From the NCBI GenBank assembly GCA_963798775.1, contig CAWCUK010000003.1:248001-312000 (forward strand): a stretch of 64,000 nt of DNA. The letters run 5' to 3'. Position numbers and translations under genes: made by a program. Source of the DNA: CAWCUK01 sp963798775 (GTDB taxonomy: Bacteria; Bacteroidota; Ignavibacteria; Ignavibacteriales; Ignavibacteriaceae). The notes beneath the pieces are model-generated. The model saw only the letters and a list, made by a program, of their open reading frames with translations, was not told where the DNA came from and ran no database searches. Of this stretch, positions 18,704-27,594 are shown one piece after another (position 1 is the first letter of the stretch; every line of letters begins with the position of its first letter).

Positions 18704-21442
18704 ATGAGCAATACTGATAAAATGAAAGTTTATAGAGCAGGATCATCTACTTTTATAACAACTTTCATAATGATAACATTTCTCCTCCTCACATTCACCG
18801 CAAATTTATTTGCCGGAACCACGGGTAAACTGGTCGGTTATATAAAAGATGCTGATACCGGTGAACCTGTAGTTGGCGCTAATGTTATTATAGAAGGAAC
18901 ATATCTTGGCGCGGCAGCCGATTTGGATGGTTATTATTACATCAATAATATTCCTCCCGGAGAATACAGAGTTTCAATAAGTGCCGTTGGCTATCAAAAA
19001 ATTGTGGTGGAAAATGTTCAAATAAGAATTGATTTAACAACTCGGCAAGATATTAACCTAAGCAGCACAATTATAAAAATGAATGGGGAAGTAGTTGTTA
19101 CGGCACAGCGTCCGTTGGTTCAGAAAGATCTTACCTCAACTTCGGCTACAATTTCCGCAAACGATATTAAAATGATGCCGGTTGAAAATGTGAACCAGGT
19201 TATCAATCTGCAAGCCGGGGTAATAGGTGGGCATTTTAGAGGCGGACGTTCCGGCGAAGTCGCATATTTAGTTGATGGTGTTTCTGTTACAGACGCTTTT
19301 AACGGTTCAATGAGCCTTCAAGTAGAAAATAATTCTATTAGACAAATGGAGGTTATCAGCGGTACATTTAACGCCGAATACGGGCAGGCTCTTTCCGGTG
19401 TTGTTAATATTGTAACCCAAAGCGGTTCTGATAAATTTGAAGGTTCTGTTACTTCTTATATAGGAAATTATATTACAGGTCATTCAGATATTTTTAAAAA
19501 TCTAAATAGCCCGGCGCGTATTCCTACTAAAAACTTTCAGTTCAGTTTCAGCGGACCTTTTAAATTTGTTAAAAATTTAACCTTCTTTATGACCGGCCGT
19601 TATTTTGATAACGAGGGTTATTTGTACGGCAAAAGAATTTATAATGTTACCGATGATATTCCGGTTTTCCCGGATCCATCGGATCAAACATTTTTTATTC
19701 CGCAAAATACAGGCGATGAAGCGTACGTTTCTATGAATCCTGAAAATAGGTATTCGTTCAACGGCAAAATTACTTATTCACTGCCAGCCGTTAAATTTAG
19801 TTACAGCGCTTTCTGGGATTATAATAAAAATAAATATTATGATCATAATTTTTCATGGACACCGGACGGTATCATGAATCATTTTAGAAATAATTTTGTT
19901 CAGAGTTTTCAAATTTCTCATTATCCTACCCAAAGTACTTTTCAAAGTTTAAAATTTTCTGCCAATGTATTTAATTACAAAGGTTATTTATATGAAGACC
20001 CATTCGATCCTCGTTATGTGGATCCTAGCAGAGGAATTCCAACCTCCGGTTATACATTCAGGTCAGGCGGAAATCAAGGCGGTAGATATGAACGTCATAC
20101 AAATTCTTATATCGGCCAATGGACTTTAAGCTCCCAATTAAGTAAAGAGCATAAGGTTTCAATGGGTGTTGAAGGAAGATTACATGAATTGTTTGATCAT
20201 GGTTATGATTTGGTAAATTTGTCCGAAGGTCAAATTGACAGCTTAGGGCAAAATATTTTTACTCCTGGTTATCCCACTGTCGGAACAATAACCGATCAAG
20301 GTTCAAACCAAATGTATACTAAAAGGCCTATTGAAGCGTCAGCTTATATTCAGGATAAAATGGAATACGATATTATGATTATTAATGCCGGTATTCGTTT
20401 TGATTATTTTAATCCTGAATCGCAGCTGCCAGCTGATCTTAAAAATCCGACAAAAAATCCTAATTATCCGGGTTCGGATCAATTTGTGGATGCTAAAGCT
20501 AAATACCAAATTAGCCCCAGAATAGGTGCCTCATTCCCTATTTCCGATAAAGGTATAATCAGATTTTCTTACGGCCACTTTTTCCAAATTCCTAGTTTTC
20601 AAAATTTATATCAAAACCCGGATTTTATAGTAAGACCCGGTGCGTCATTATCATCGGTTATGGGTAATCCGGATTTGAAACCGCAGAAAACTGTAATGTA
20701 TGAAATAGGGCTTCAGCAAGTGCTTTTCCCCGATGTAGTATTGAATTTTTCAATGTATTATAGAGACATCAGAAATTTACTCGGAATGGAAATAGTAAAT
20801 ACTTATGAAGGATTTAAGTATGCTCGGTTTATAAATCGCGACTACGGAAATGTAAGAGGATTTATAGTAACATTAGAAAAAAGATTTTCTAACTGGGTTG
20901 GTGCTAAAGTAGATTATACATATCAAATAGCCGAAGGTAATGCTTCAGATCCTTATGCTGTATTTAATAATAATCAAACTCAACCTCCTGTAGAAGAATC
21001 AAAAAAAGTTGTTCCGTTAGATTGGGACCAAAGATCTACATTAAATCTTTCTCTTAATTTCGGGCAACCCGGCGATTGGACAGTAGGATTCGTATTTCAA
21101 TACGGCTCCGGCTGGCCTTATACCGAAGATTCCAAAGTATCAAAAGGTGTACGATTTGAAAATGGAGGTATTAAACCTCAGACTTATAATTTAGATCTGC
21201 GTGCCGATAAAGTTTTTGAAATCGGCGGTATAAAAATAAATACTTTCTTACTTGTTTATAATCTGCTTGATATCAAAAACGAAAATGGTGTTTACGCAAC
21301 AACTGGCAGGGCAAACGTTGATCTTAATGCTCAATATAATGGTGATATTATCGGTATAAATACTTTAGATGAATATATCAATAATCCGGCAATGTATTCT
21401 ACACCTAGAGAAATAAGGCTAGGTTTTGGATTCGGATTTTAG
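18704..21442 (+). CDS. SusC-like TonB-dependent outer-membrane receptor
   Basis: This 912-residue receptor imports oligosaccharides across the outer membrane using TonB energy. It has a membrane signal (about 18-38), a carboxypeptidase-regulatory-like beta-sandwich (about 41-125, GYIKDADTGEPVVGANV), a plug (about 140-235, ending with the VNIVTQSGS-type segment) and a beta-barrel ending in the aromatic LGFGFGF. No SusD gene accompanies it. Its partner is probably the giant T9SS protein 22 bp downstream. It opens a likely operon of receptor, large surface protein and PorV-like protein, closed by the terminator at 25673. Substrate is inferred from the surrounding glucanases. Confidence 0.93.
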   Translation: MSNTDKMKVYRAGSSTFITTFIMITFLLLTFTANLFAGTTGKLVGYIKDADTGEPVVGANVIIEGTYLGAAADLDGYYYINNIPPGEYRVSISAVGYQKIVVENVQIRIDLTTRQDINLSSTIIKMNGEVVVTAQRPLVQKDLTSTSATISANDIKMMPVENVNQVINLQAGVIGGHFRGGRSGEVAYLVDGVSVTDAFNGSMSLQVENNSIRQMEVISGTFNAEYGQALSGVVNIVTQSGSDKFEGSVTSYIGNYITGHSDIFKNLNSPARIPTKNFQFSFSGPFKFVKNLTFFMTGRYFDNEGYLYGKRIYNVTDDIPVFPDPSDQTFFIPQNTGDEAYVSMNPENRYSFNGKITYSLPAVKFSYSAFWDYNKNKYYDHNFSWTPDGIMNHFRNNFVQSFQISHYPTQSTFQSLKFSANVFNYKGYLYEDPFDPRYVDPSRGIPTSGYTFRSGGNQGGRYERHTNSYIGQWTLSSQLSKEHKVSMGVEGRLHELFDHGYDLVNLSEGQIDSLGQNIFTPGYPTVGTITDQGSNQMYTKRPIEASAYIQDKMEYDIMIINAGIRFDYFNPESQLPADLKNPTKNPNYPGSDQFVDAKAKYQISPRIGASFPISDKGIIRFSYGHFFQIPSFQNLYQNPDFIVRPGASLSSVMGNPDLKPQKTVMYEIGLQQVLFPDVVLNFSMYYRDIRNLLGMEIVNTYEGFKYARFINRDYGNVRGFIVTLEKRFSNWVGAKVDYTYQIAEGNASDPYAVFNNNQTQPPVEESKKVVPLDWDQRSTLNLSLNFGQPGDWTVGFVFQYGSGWPYTEDSKVSKGVRFENGGIKPQTYNLDLRADKVFEIGGIKINTFLLVYNLLDIKNENGVYATTGRANVDLNAQYNGDIIGINTLDEYINNPAMYSTPREIRLGFGFGF

Positions 21443-21464
21443 TTTTCTATTGGAGGAATAAAGA

Positions 21465-22427
21465 ATGTTGAAAAAATTATTATTGTTTACTTTTTTAATT
21501 TTTAGCTGCGCATACGTTTATGCGCAGGTAACGCCTCAAACACAGCGTTATAGAGATGAACCTAAAGGTAATGTCCAGTTCAGAAGAGAAGGTTTAATGG
21601 ACGGTAATCTTGTAAGAACATTATATTATAATAATGGCGAAGTAGGACAATGGCCCTATCAGCCTTCCGGTGAATGGCCAAAAGGAACCGGCCACTCTTA
21701 CTTGGACGGTGTTTCTGTTTTAATTTCGTCAGAAATAACCGCGCCGGGAAATGGGCAAATTGTTCATCCCCTGGAAACTTCCTACAGAGAATGGATGGAT
21801 AAAGATCCTGTAAACGGTACTCTCTGGGGCTTAGAACCTGTCCCCGGATATTTTAATTCAAATCAAATTAATGATTATCCTTTAGAAAAAGCTACACCTG
21901 CCGTAAATACTAATCCGCATACCTGGCCAAAAGAATGGTCATCTGCATTGGGACTTACAAGCGAATGGAACGGTTACTGGTATGGTTATTTTGGTAGAGG
22001 TGTTCAAAATTCCGATTTTGAGACTTTCTTCGTAATGGATGATTCCAAGGACGGTGAATTTAAAAGACCTCCTTATTCTTATAATCCTATTGCCAGCGAT
22101 TTGGAGCGAGGCGGCTTAGGATTAAGAGTAGAAGTAAGAGGTTTTCAATGGTCGCATGTATTAGCGGAAGATATAATTTTTTGGCATTACGATATTGTGA
22201 ATATTTCTGATGTTAATTATCCGACTACGATTTTCGGTTTCTATACCGACTGCGGTGTCGGTGGTTCAGATGATTCAGAAGATGATAATGCCTCTTTCGA
22301 TACAAAACTTGATATTGCTTATTGCTACGATAATAACGGAATTGGTCTTCCGGATAATTGGCAAACCGGTTATTACGGTTACGCCTATTTAGAAAGTCCG
22401 GGTAATGGTTTAAATGAATATAGATGA
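21465..22427 (+). CDS. Large surface protein, N-terminal part (frameshifted gene)
   Basis: This is the first 320 codons of a secreted protein that continues in the +1 frame at 22414. It has GGAGG 8 bp before the ATG and a signal peptide ending CAYVYAQ. The rest is rich in Trp and Gly, as in surface proteins commonly found beside TonB receptors in Ignavibacteria. After GNGLNE the frame ends in two codons, whereas the other frame reads IDDDQDGIVDE, a calcium-binding-type continuation. Dropping one T near 22419 joins them. Alone it lacks the sorting domain. Function is unknown; position suggests a SusD-like partner of the receptor. Confidence 0.8.
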   Translation: MLKKLLLFTFLIFSCAYVYAQVTPQTQRYRDEPKGNVQFRREGLMDGNLVRTLYYNNGEVGQWPYQPSGEWPKGTGHSYLDGVSVLISSEITAPGNGQIVHPLETSYREWMDKDPVNGTLWGLEPVPGYFNSNQINDYPLEKATPAVNTNPHTWPKEWSSALGLTSEWNGYWYGYFGRGVQNSDFETFFVMDDSKDGEFKRPPYSYNPIASDLERGGLGLRVEVRGFQWSHVLAEDIIFWHYDIVNISDVNYPTTIFGFYTDCGVGGSDDSEDDNASFDTKLDIAYCYDNNGIGLPDNWQTGYYGYAYLESPGNGLNEYR

Positions 22428-24609
22428 TGACCAAGACGGTATTGTTGATGAAAAAAGAGACGATGGAATAGATAATGATAACGACTGGGTTTCGTATATA
22501 GATATAAACGGGAACGGGAAATGGGATTCTGATGAAAATGAACCTTTAAATAATGACGTAGGCCGTGATGGTGTCGGTCCTTTTGATCCGCAATATGTAG
22601 GGCCTGATGAAGGTGAAGGTGATGGAATTCCAACTGCCGGCGAACCAAATTTTGATCAGACCGATAAAGATGAATCAGATCAAATTGGTTTAACCGCGGT
22701 TTCAATTTATAGATTGGGACAAGGCGGAACCGGCGGCGGCTGGCCTAAAGATGATGAAGCGATGTGGCTGAAAATGAATTATGCTAACTTTGATACTTCA
22801 TTGCAAAAAGCTAATATCAGTATGGTTTTCGCTTCAGGTCCTTTCCCGTTAAATGAAAATTTAAGGGAAAGATTTTCAATGGCTCTTGTTTTCGGTTCTG
22901 ATCTAGATGATATCATTTTCAATAAGGAAACAGTACAGCAGATTTATAATGCTAATTATAACTTCTCAAAACCTCCATTAAAACCAACTTTAACTGCTGT
23001 TCCTTCAGACGGAAAGGTCTTTTTATATTGGGATAAAGTTGCCGAACAATCAAGAGATCCCTTCCTCGGTTATCAAAATAATGATCCCACACAGGGTTAT
23101 AAAAAGGATTTTGAAGGTTATTTAATTTACAGAAGCAGTGAAGCTGAATTCAGTGATATTAAGGTTATTACTGATTCAAAAGGTTCACCTAAATATTGGA
23201 AACCAATTGCTCAATTCGATCTTGCGGATTCAATTAAAGGCCCGGATCCTGTAGGTGTAAACGGAGCGCATTTCTGGAGAGGTGATGATACCGGACTTCA
23301 ATATTCGTTTGTAGATACGGATGTAAAAAACGGACAGCGATATTATTATGCTTTAGTTTCTTATGATATGGGCGATCCTAATTTTGGTACAACCGGTTTA
23401 CAGCCTTCTGAATGTACTAAAATTATTTCTGAAGATTTTGCCGGAACATTAAATTTTGTAGATATCAATTGTGCTGTAGTTACTCCTAATACTCCTGTTG
23501 CCGGTTATGTTCCTCCTCAAATTACCGGAAATGTAAATAAAGTTACTGAAGGAATAGGAACCGGTTCCCTTGAAGTGAATATTCTTAACGCTAATGCGAT
23601 TTTAGACGGAGCTAATTATAAGGTGGAATTTCAATCAGATGATTCAACTCCGATGTATCAAACTACTTCTTATATAATTACGAGACAATATAAAGGTGTT
23701 ACCGATACTCTGCAAACGGTTGATACTTCTGCAATGGGCCCAAATAAATTCAGTTCACCTTTTGACGGAATGACTTTAACTGTAATAAACAATAACAATA
23801 TTACTGTTATTGACTCCTTAACCGGCTGGGTAAAAGGAAACAGTAATTTAGATATGAGAGTTGTTAAAGATACAACTAGCATTGCGATTGATATGCCTGC
23901 GGATTATAAAATAGAGTTTTTTGATACTCCTCAGGATACAACTTATTTTAATTCTCCTCCGGTTTTCAGAAAATACCCGGTGAATCTAAAAGTTACGAAT
24001 ACAACAACCGGTAAAAAAGTTAAACTTGCGGTTAAAGATAATGATGATACAAAATCATTAACACCCGGCGATGAAATATATATAATTGATTTTAAGGGCA
24101 CTCAAACTGCGGGTAATGCAAGAATAGCATGGATTGTTTATTACAACTATCCGTTTAATCCGAATGAGGTTGCGACCGAACCGAAACCGGGAGATATTTT
24201 CCGGATAAAAACTCTTAAACCTTATAAAACCGATGATTATTTTACCTTCTCGACAAAACCGGTTCAGATAGACGATGCTCTTGCTAAAGGACAAATGGAT
24301 AAAATTAGCGTTGTTCCAAATCCATATATAAGTGCATCTAAATTTGAAAGAAGAAATTTAAATTCAACCGGAAGAGGTGAAAGAAGAATAGATTTCATAA
24401 ACCTGCCGGCAAAAAGCACCGTTAGAATATATACAATGGCAGGCGCGTTGGTAAAAACATTGCAAAAAGATGATGGATTCTCGGATGGTTCGCTTTCTTG
24501 GAATTTAGTAACTGAAGATGGAATGGAGGCTGCGTATGGTATTTATATATATCATGTTGAAGCTCCCGGTGTAGGCGAACATATCGGCAAATTTGCTCTA
24601 ATCAAATAG
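22414..24609 (+). CDS. Large surface protein, C-terminal part with sorting domain (frameshifted gene)
   Basis: These 731 codons continue the gene begun at 21465; the two frames overlap by 14 bp. The first residues hold Asp-rich segments (IDDDQDGIVDE, DIDGNG-like WVSYIDINGNGKW) like thrombospondin type 3 or EF-hand calcium sites. An FnIII-like region and beta-rich segments follow. The C-terminus (VVPNPYISASKF to the final GKFALIK) is a T9SS-type sorting domain variant with VPNPY in place of NYPNPFNP. It has no signal peptide of its own, so it could reach the surface only as part of the joined protein. It is followed by the PorV-like gene with a 12-bp gap. Confidence 0.8.
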   Translation: MNIDDDQDGIVDEKRDDGIDNDNDWVSYIDINGNGKWDSDENEPLNNDVGRDGVGPFDPQYVGPDEGEGDGIPTAGEPNFDQTDKDESDQIGLTAVSIYRLGQGGTGGGWPKDDEAMWLKMNYANFDTSLQKANISMVFASGPFPLNENLRERFSMALVFGSDLDDIIFNKETVQQIYNANYNFSKPPLKPTLTAVPSDGKVFLYWDKVAEQSRDPFLGYQNNDPTQGYKKDFEGYLIYRSSEAEFSDIKVITDSKGSPKYWKPIAQFDLADSIKGPDPVGVNGAHFWRGDDTGLQYSFVDTDVKNGQRYYYALVSYDMGDPNFGTTGLQPSECTKIISEDFAGTLNFVDINCAVVTPNTPVAGYVPPQITGNVNKVTEGIGTGSLEVNILNANAILDGANYKVEFQSDDSTPMYQTTSYIITRQYKGVTDTLQTVDTSAMGPNKFSSPFDGMTLTVINNNNITVIDSLTGWVKGNSNLDMRVVKDTTSIAIDMPADYKIEFFDTPQDTTYFNSPPVFRKYPVNLKVTNTTTGKKVKLAVKDNDDTKSLTPGDEIYIIDFKGTQTAGNARIAWIVYYNYPFNPNEVATEPKPGDIFRIKTLKPYKTDDYFTFSTKPVQIDDALAKGQMDKISVVPNPYISASKFERRNLNSTGRGERRIDFINLPAKSTVRIYTMAGALVKTLQKDDGFSDGSLSWNLVTEDGMEAAYGIYIYHVEAPGVGEHIGKFALIK

Positions 24610-24621
24610 TGGAGACTTGAA

Positions 24622-25653
24622 ATGACCAAAAGATTTTATAAAACTTTATTGATAATAATACTGCTTTCAGTTGCGGCCTTCGGACAAGGTTTTGTTTCCG
24701 ATGTAAGTAAAAAAGGAACCACCGCCGCTCCATTTTTATCTATCAGTCAAAGTGCGAGAGCTACCGGTATGGGAAGCGCTTTTGTAGGTGTTGCTGATGA
24801 TCCCAGCGCGGTATATTGGAATCCTGCCGGTCTTGCTAAACTGCAGGGTGTTGGTGTTCTTTTCGATCATACTATGTGGATTGCGGATGTTAGTTATAAT
24901 TTTCTTGCGGCGCATTATAGTTTGGGAGATATGGGAACATTAGGATTAAGCTTTACAACTTCCGATATAGGCGAAATGAATGTAACAACCGAAGATGAGC
25001 CAAGCGGAACGGGAGAAGTGTTTTCCGCCAATGATGCCGCCGTAAGTGTTGCGTATGCGGTTCAGCTAACCGATAATTTCTCTATCGGTTTCAATCCGAA
25101 ATTTGTTTATCAAAGTATTTGGAAAATGAGCGCGATGGCATTCGCGGTTGATCTCGGAGTTCAATATAGAACTCCTTTCGACGGAATGATACTCGCGATG
25201 TCTATTTCTAATTTTGGTTCCAAAATGAAACTTGACGGAAATTCAAGTTTAGTGCTGCATGATTTGGACCCAACAAGTACCGGAAATAATGGGAAAATCC
25301 CTGCTTATCTTGAAACAGAAGAGTGGGCGCTTCCTTTGAATTTTAGAGTAGGTGTTGCTTATGATCCTATAAATACTGAGAATCACAAACTTATTGTTGC
25401 CTTAGATGCCGCGCATCCTAATGATAATTATGAAAGCATTAATGTAGGAGCGGAGTATACTTATAATGATTTTATTTCTATCAGAGGCGGTTATAAATCT
25501 TTATTTCTTCAGAATTCGGAAGAAACATTTGCTCTCGGTTTTGGATTAAAGCAGCTGTTAATAGGCAATGTGGCAATAAAATTAGATTATGCTTATCAAG
25601 ATTTCGGACGTTTATCTAACGTACAAAAATTTTCGGTAGCGATATTTTTCTAG
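24622..25653 (+). CDS. PorV/PorQ-family outer-membrane protein
   Basis: This 343-residue beta-barrel protein of the PorV/PorQ (UPF0164) family has a signal peptide ending VAAFGQ. The conserved ARATGMGSAFVGVADDPSAV segment is followed by WNPAGLA, and the protein ends in Phe. PorV shuttles T9SS cargo to the surface-attachment machinery; family members next to TonB receptors are common in Ignavibacteria. GGAG precedes the ATG, and the gene follows the T9SS-sorted protein by 12 bp. It may therefore serve delivery of that protein specifically. A terminator ends the operon. Confidence 0.88.
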   Translation: MTKRFYKTLLIIILLSVAAFGQGFVSDVSKKGTTAAPFLSISQSARATGMGSAFVGVADDPSAVYWNPAGLAKLQGVGVLFDHTMWIADVSYNFLAAHYSLGDMGTLGLSFTTSDIGEMNVTTEDEPSGTGEVFSANDAAVSVAYAVQLTDNFSIGFNPKFVYQSIWKMSAMAFAVDLGVQYRTPFDGMILAMSISNFGSKMKLDGNSSLVLHDLDPTSTGNNGKIPAYLETEEWALPLNFRVGVAYDPINTENHKLIVALDAAHPNDNYESINVGAEYTYNDFISIRGGYKSLFLQNSEETFALGFGLKQLLIGNVAIKLDYAYQDFGRLSNVQKFSVAIFF

Positions 25654-25672
25654 CTCCTTGCTAGTGGTTAAA

Positions 25673-25706
25673 GGGAGAGTACGCCTTCGGCGCTCTCCTT
25701 TTTTAT
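25673..25706 (+). terminator. Rho-independent terminator after the receptor operon
   Basis: GGAGAG-TA-CGCC pairs with GGCG-CTCTCC around a TTC tip, with a 2-nt bulge, then six T residues. It closes the receptor, surface protein and PorV-like operon. Confidence 0.9.
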
Positions 25707-25733
25707 AATATCTCCAATAAACTAGTATTCATT

Positions 25734-27533
25734 ATGAAATATTTTTACAGTACTCTAATATTATTCATTTTCGCCGCTTCTGTTTCGTTTTCTAAAAACT
25801 ATAAAGGCGCGGAATACAGAACTAAAGAGGCTTATACTTATGGAAGGTTTGAAGTCCGTTACAAAACAAGTTACCAAGAAGGAACTTTAGCCACATTCTT
25901 TACTTACCACGAAATAAGTGATATTTCGGAATGGAATGAAATTGACATAGAAATTTTAGGCAGATATGAAGATGATGTTCAGTTTAATCCAATCACTCCG
26001 GGACAAGTAAATCACGTTCATCATCAATACGTAAATTTTAACCCTGCCGAAGATTACCATATTTATGCGTTTGAATGGACCCCGACTTATGTAGCCTGGT
26101 TCATCGACGGGAAAGAAGTTCACAGGCAAAAAGGAGCACATATAGAAGCTTTAAATTTGCCGCAAAAAATAATGATGAACATCTGGTATCCGGAATATTC
26201 TAATTGGTCGGGAGAATTTAAGGCTGAATCACTTCCTGCGTTTGCCTACTATGATTGGGTGAGCTATTATTCTTATACGCCCGGTACCGGAGATTACGGA
26301 ACAGATAATAATTTTAGTTTAAACTGGAAAGATGATTTTGATAGTTTCGATTCAGAGAGATGGCAGAAAGCTTCACATTCTTTCGGCGGAAACGGATGTG
26401 ATTTTATTCCGGAGAATATTTTATTTAAAGACGGTAAATTAATCCTCTGTTTAACCGATGACAAAAATATAGGTTATGTTGATAATAATCCTCCGAATTT
26501 AATTTTTGCTTACGCAGCAGGTGAAAAAATAAAAATCAATTACTCGGAAGATCTTGAAAAATCTTCGGCCGAAACTATTTCCAATTATTTACTTTCAGGT
26601 GTTACAATAAATTCCGCAAAGTTATTAGATGATAAAAGAAGTGTTGAACTTGATGTAACGGGATTGAATTATTCAAACAATTATAATTTAATATGCAGGG
26701 GAATAAAAGATACTTCCGCCGCTGCTAATATAATGGCGGCAAAGTTTATTCCGCTGACAATGGTTAATCCCGCTTTTCCTTTAAAAATTAATACCGGCGA
26801 TATAAAGTGCAAAAATTATCTTCCTGATCAAGATTGGAAGCATTCGCTTTACGGTTATATGGATGGAAGCGCCGGAAATGCAGACGCGAATATCGATATT
26901 AAAAATACTGATGAAGATTCTGTTTTTAGATCGGAACGAGTTGGGCTTGCGAAATATATGATTCGTGTTCCTAATGGATCTTATAGTGTAAAAATTATGA
27001 TGGCCGAAAATTATTTTACCGAACCCGGAGAACGAGTATTTGATATTTATGTTAACGGTAATCTGGCGGCGGATAATCTTGATCTAATTGAAAAAGCGGG
27101 CCTGCATACGGCTTTAACTATTTCTGTGGATGATGTTGCGGTAACAAATAATCTTATCTCAATTCATTTCGGTGCTGAAGCTAATCTGCCATTAGTTAAT
27201 GGTATTATAGTGGAAAATAAAACCTCCGGAATACAAGAGGGAATTCTTAATCCTCAGCATTTTAAACTCGAACAGAACTATCCGAATCCTTTTAACGGGA
27301 TGACTAAAATTAAATACCATGTTCCGGTGAATGATCATTTAAAATTTACGGTTTTTGATATGCTGGGCAGGCAAATTTATTCTGAAAATATCGGAAATAA
27401 GTCTGCAGGGGATTATGAAATAAATTGGGGCGCTGTAAATTCGAAAAATAATTCGGTTAGCTCGGGTGTATATTTTTACATGCTTAGCGGAAGCGAATTT
27501 AGTCAGACTAAAAAGCTAATGCTTCTTAATTAA
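25734..27533 (+). CDS. Circularly permuted GH16 1,3-1,4-beta-glucanase with malectin and T9SS domains
   Basis: This 599-residue secreted lichenase-type enzyme has a signal peptide of about 20 residues. The mature protein begins with YKGAEYRTKEAYTYGRFEV, normally the middle of a GH16 fold. The catalytic motif EIDIE follows (Glu69 nucleophile, Asp71, Glu73 acid/base), then EWTPTYVAWFIDGKEVH. The strands that open ordinary lichenases (WKDDFDSFDSERW to KDGKLILCLTD, about 194-243) come afterwards, behind a YTPGTG linker. This order is that of the naturally permuted Fibrobacter succinogenes 1,3-1,4-beta-glucanase. An Ig-like segment (about 245-340), a malectin-type domain (about 350-500) and an NYPNPFNG sorting domain complete it. 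Confidence 0.93.
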   Translation: MKYFYSTLILFIFAASVSFSKNYKGAEYRTKEAYTYGRFEVRYKTSYQEGTLATFFTYHEISDISEWNEIDIEILGRYEDDVQFNPITPGQVNHVHHQYVNFNPAEDYHIYAFEWTPTYVAWFIDGKEVHRQKGAHIEALNLPQKIMMNIWYPEYSNWSGEFKAESLPAFAYYDWVSYYSYTPGTGDYGTDNNFSLNWKDDFDSFDSERWQKASHSFGGNGCDFIPENILFKDGKLILCLTDDKNIGYVDNNPPNLIFAYAAGEKIKINYSEDLEKSSAETISNYLLSGVTINSAKLLDDKRSVELDVTGLNYSNNYNLICRGIKDTSAAANIMAAKFIPLTMVNPAFPLKINTGDIKCKNYLPDQDWKHSLYGYMDGSAGNADANIDIKNTDEDSVFRSERVGLAKYMIRVPNGSYSVKIMMAENYFTEPGERVFDIYVNGNLAADNLDLIEKAGLHTALTISVDDVAVTNNLISIHFGAEANLPLVNGIIVENKTSGIQEGILNPQHFKLEQNYPNPFNGMTKIKYHVPVNDHLKFTVFDMLGRQIYSENIGNKSAGDYEINWGAVNSKNNSVSSGVYFYMLSGSEFSQTKKLMLLN

Positions 27534-27594
27534 GCATTCTTTTTTTTGATAAATAACATACCAAATAGTACTTTTATTTATACAGGTAATAAAC

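Noticed and set aside
22385..22705. Minus-strand ORF rich in His, Leu and Arg opposite the large surface protein
   Set aside because: It is the mirror of an Asp- and Gly-rich coding stretch on the plus strand; the plus frame has clear domains.
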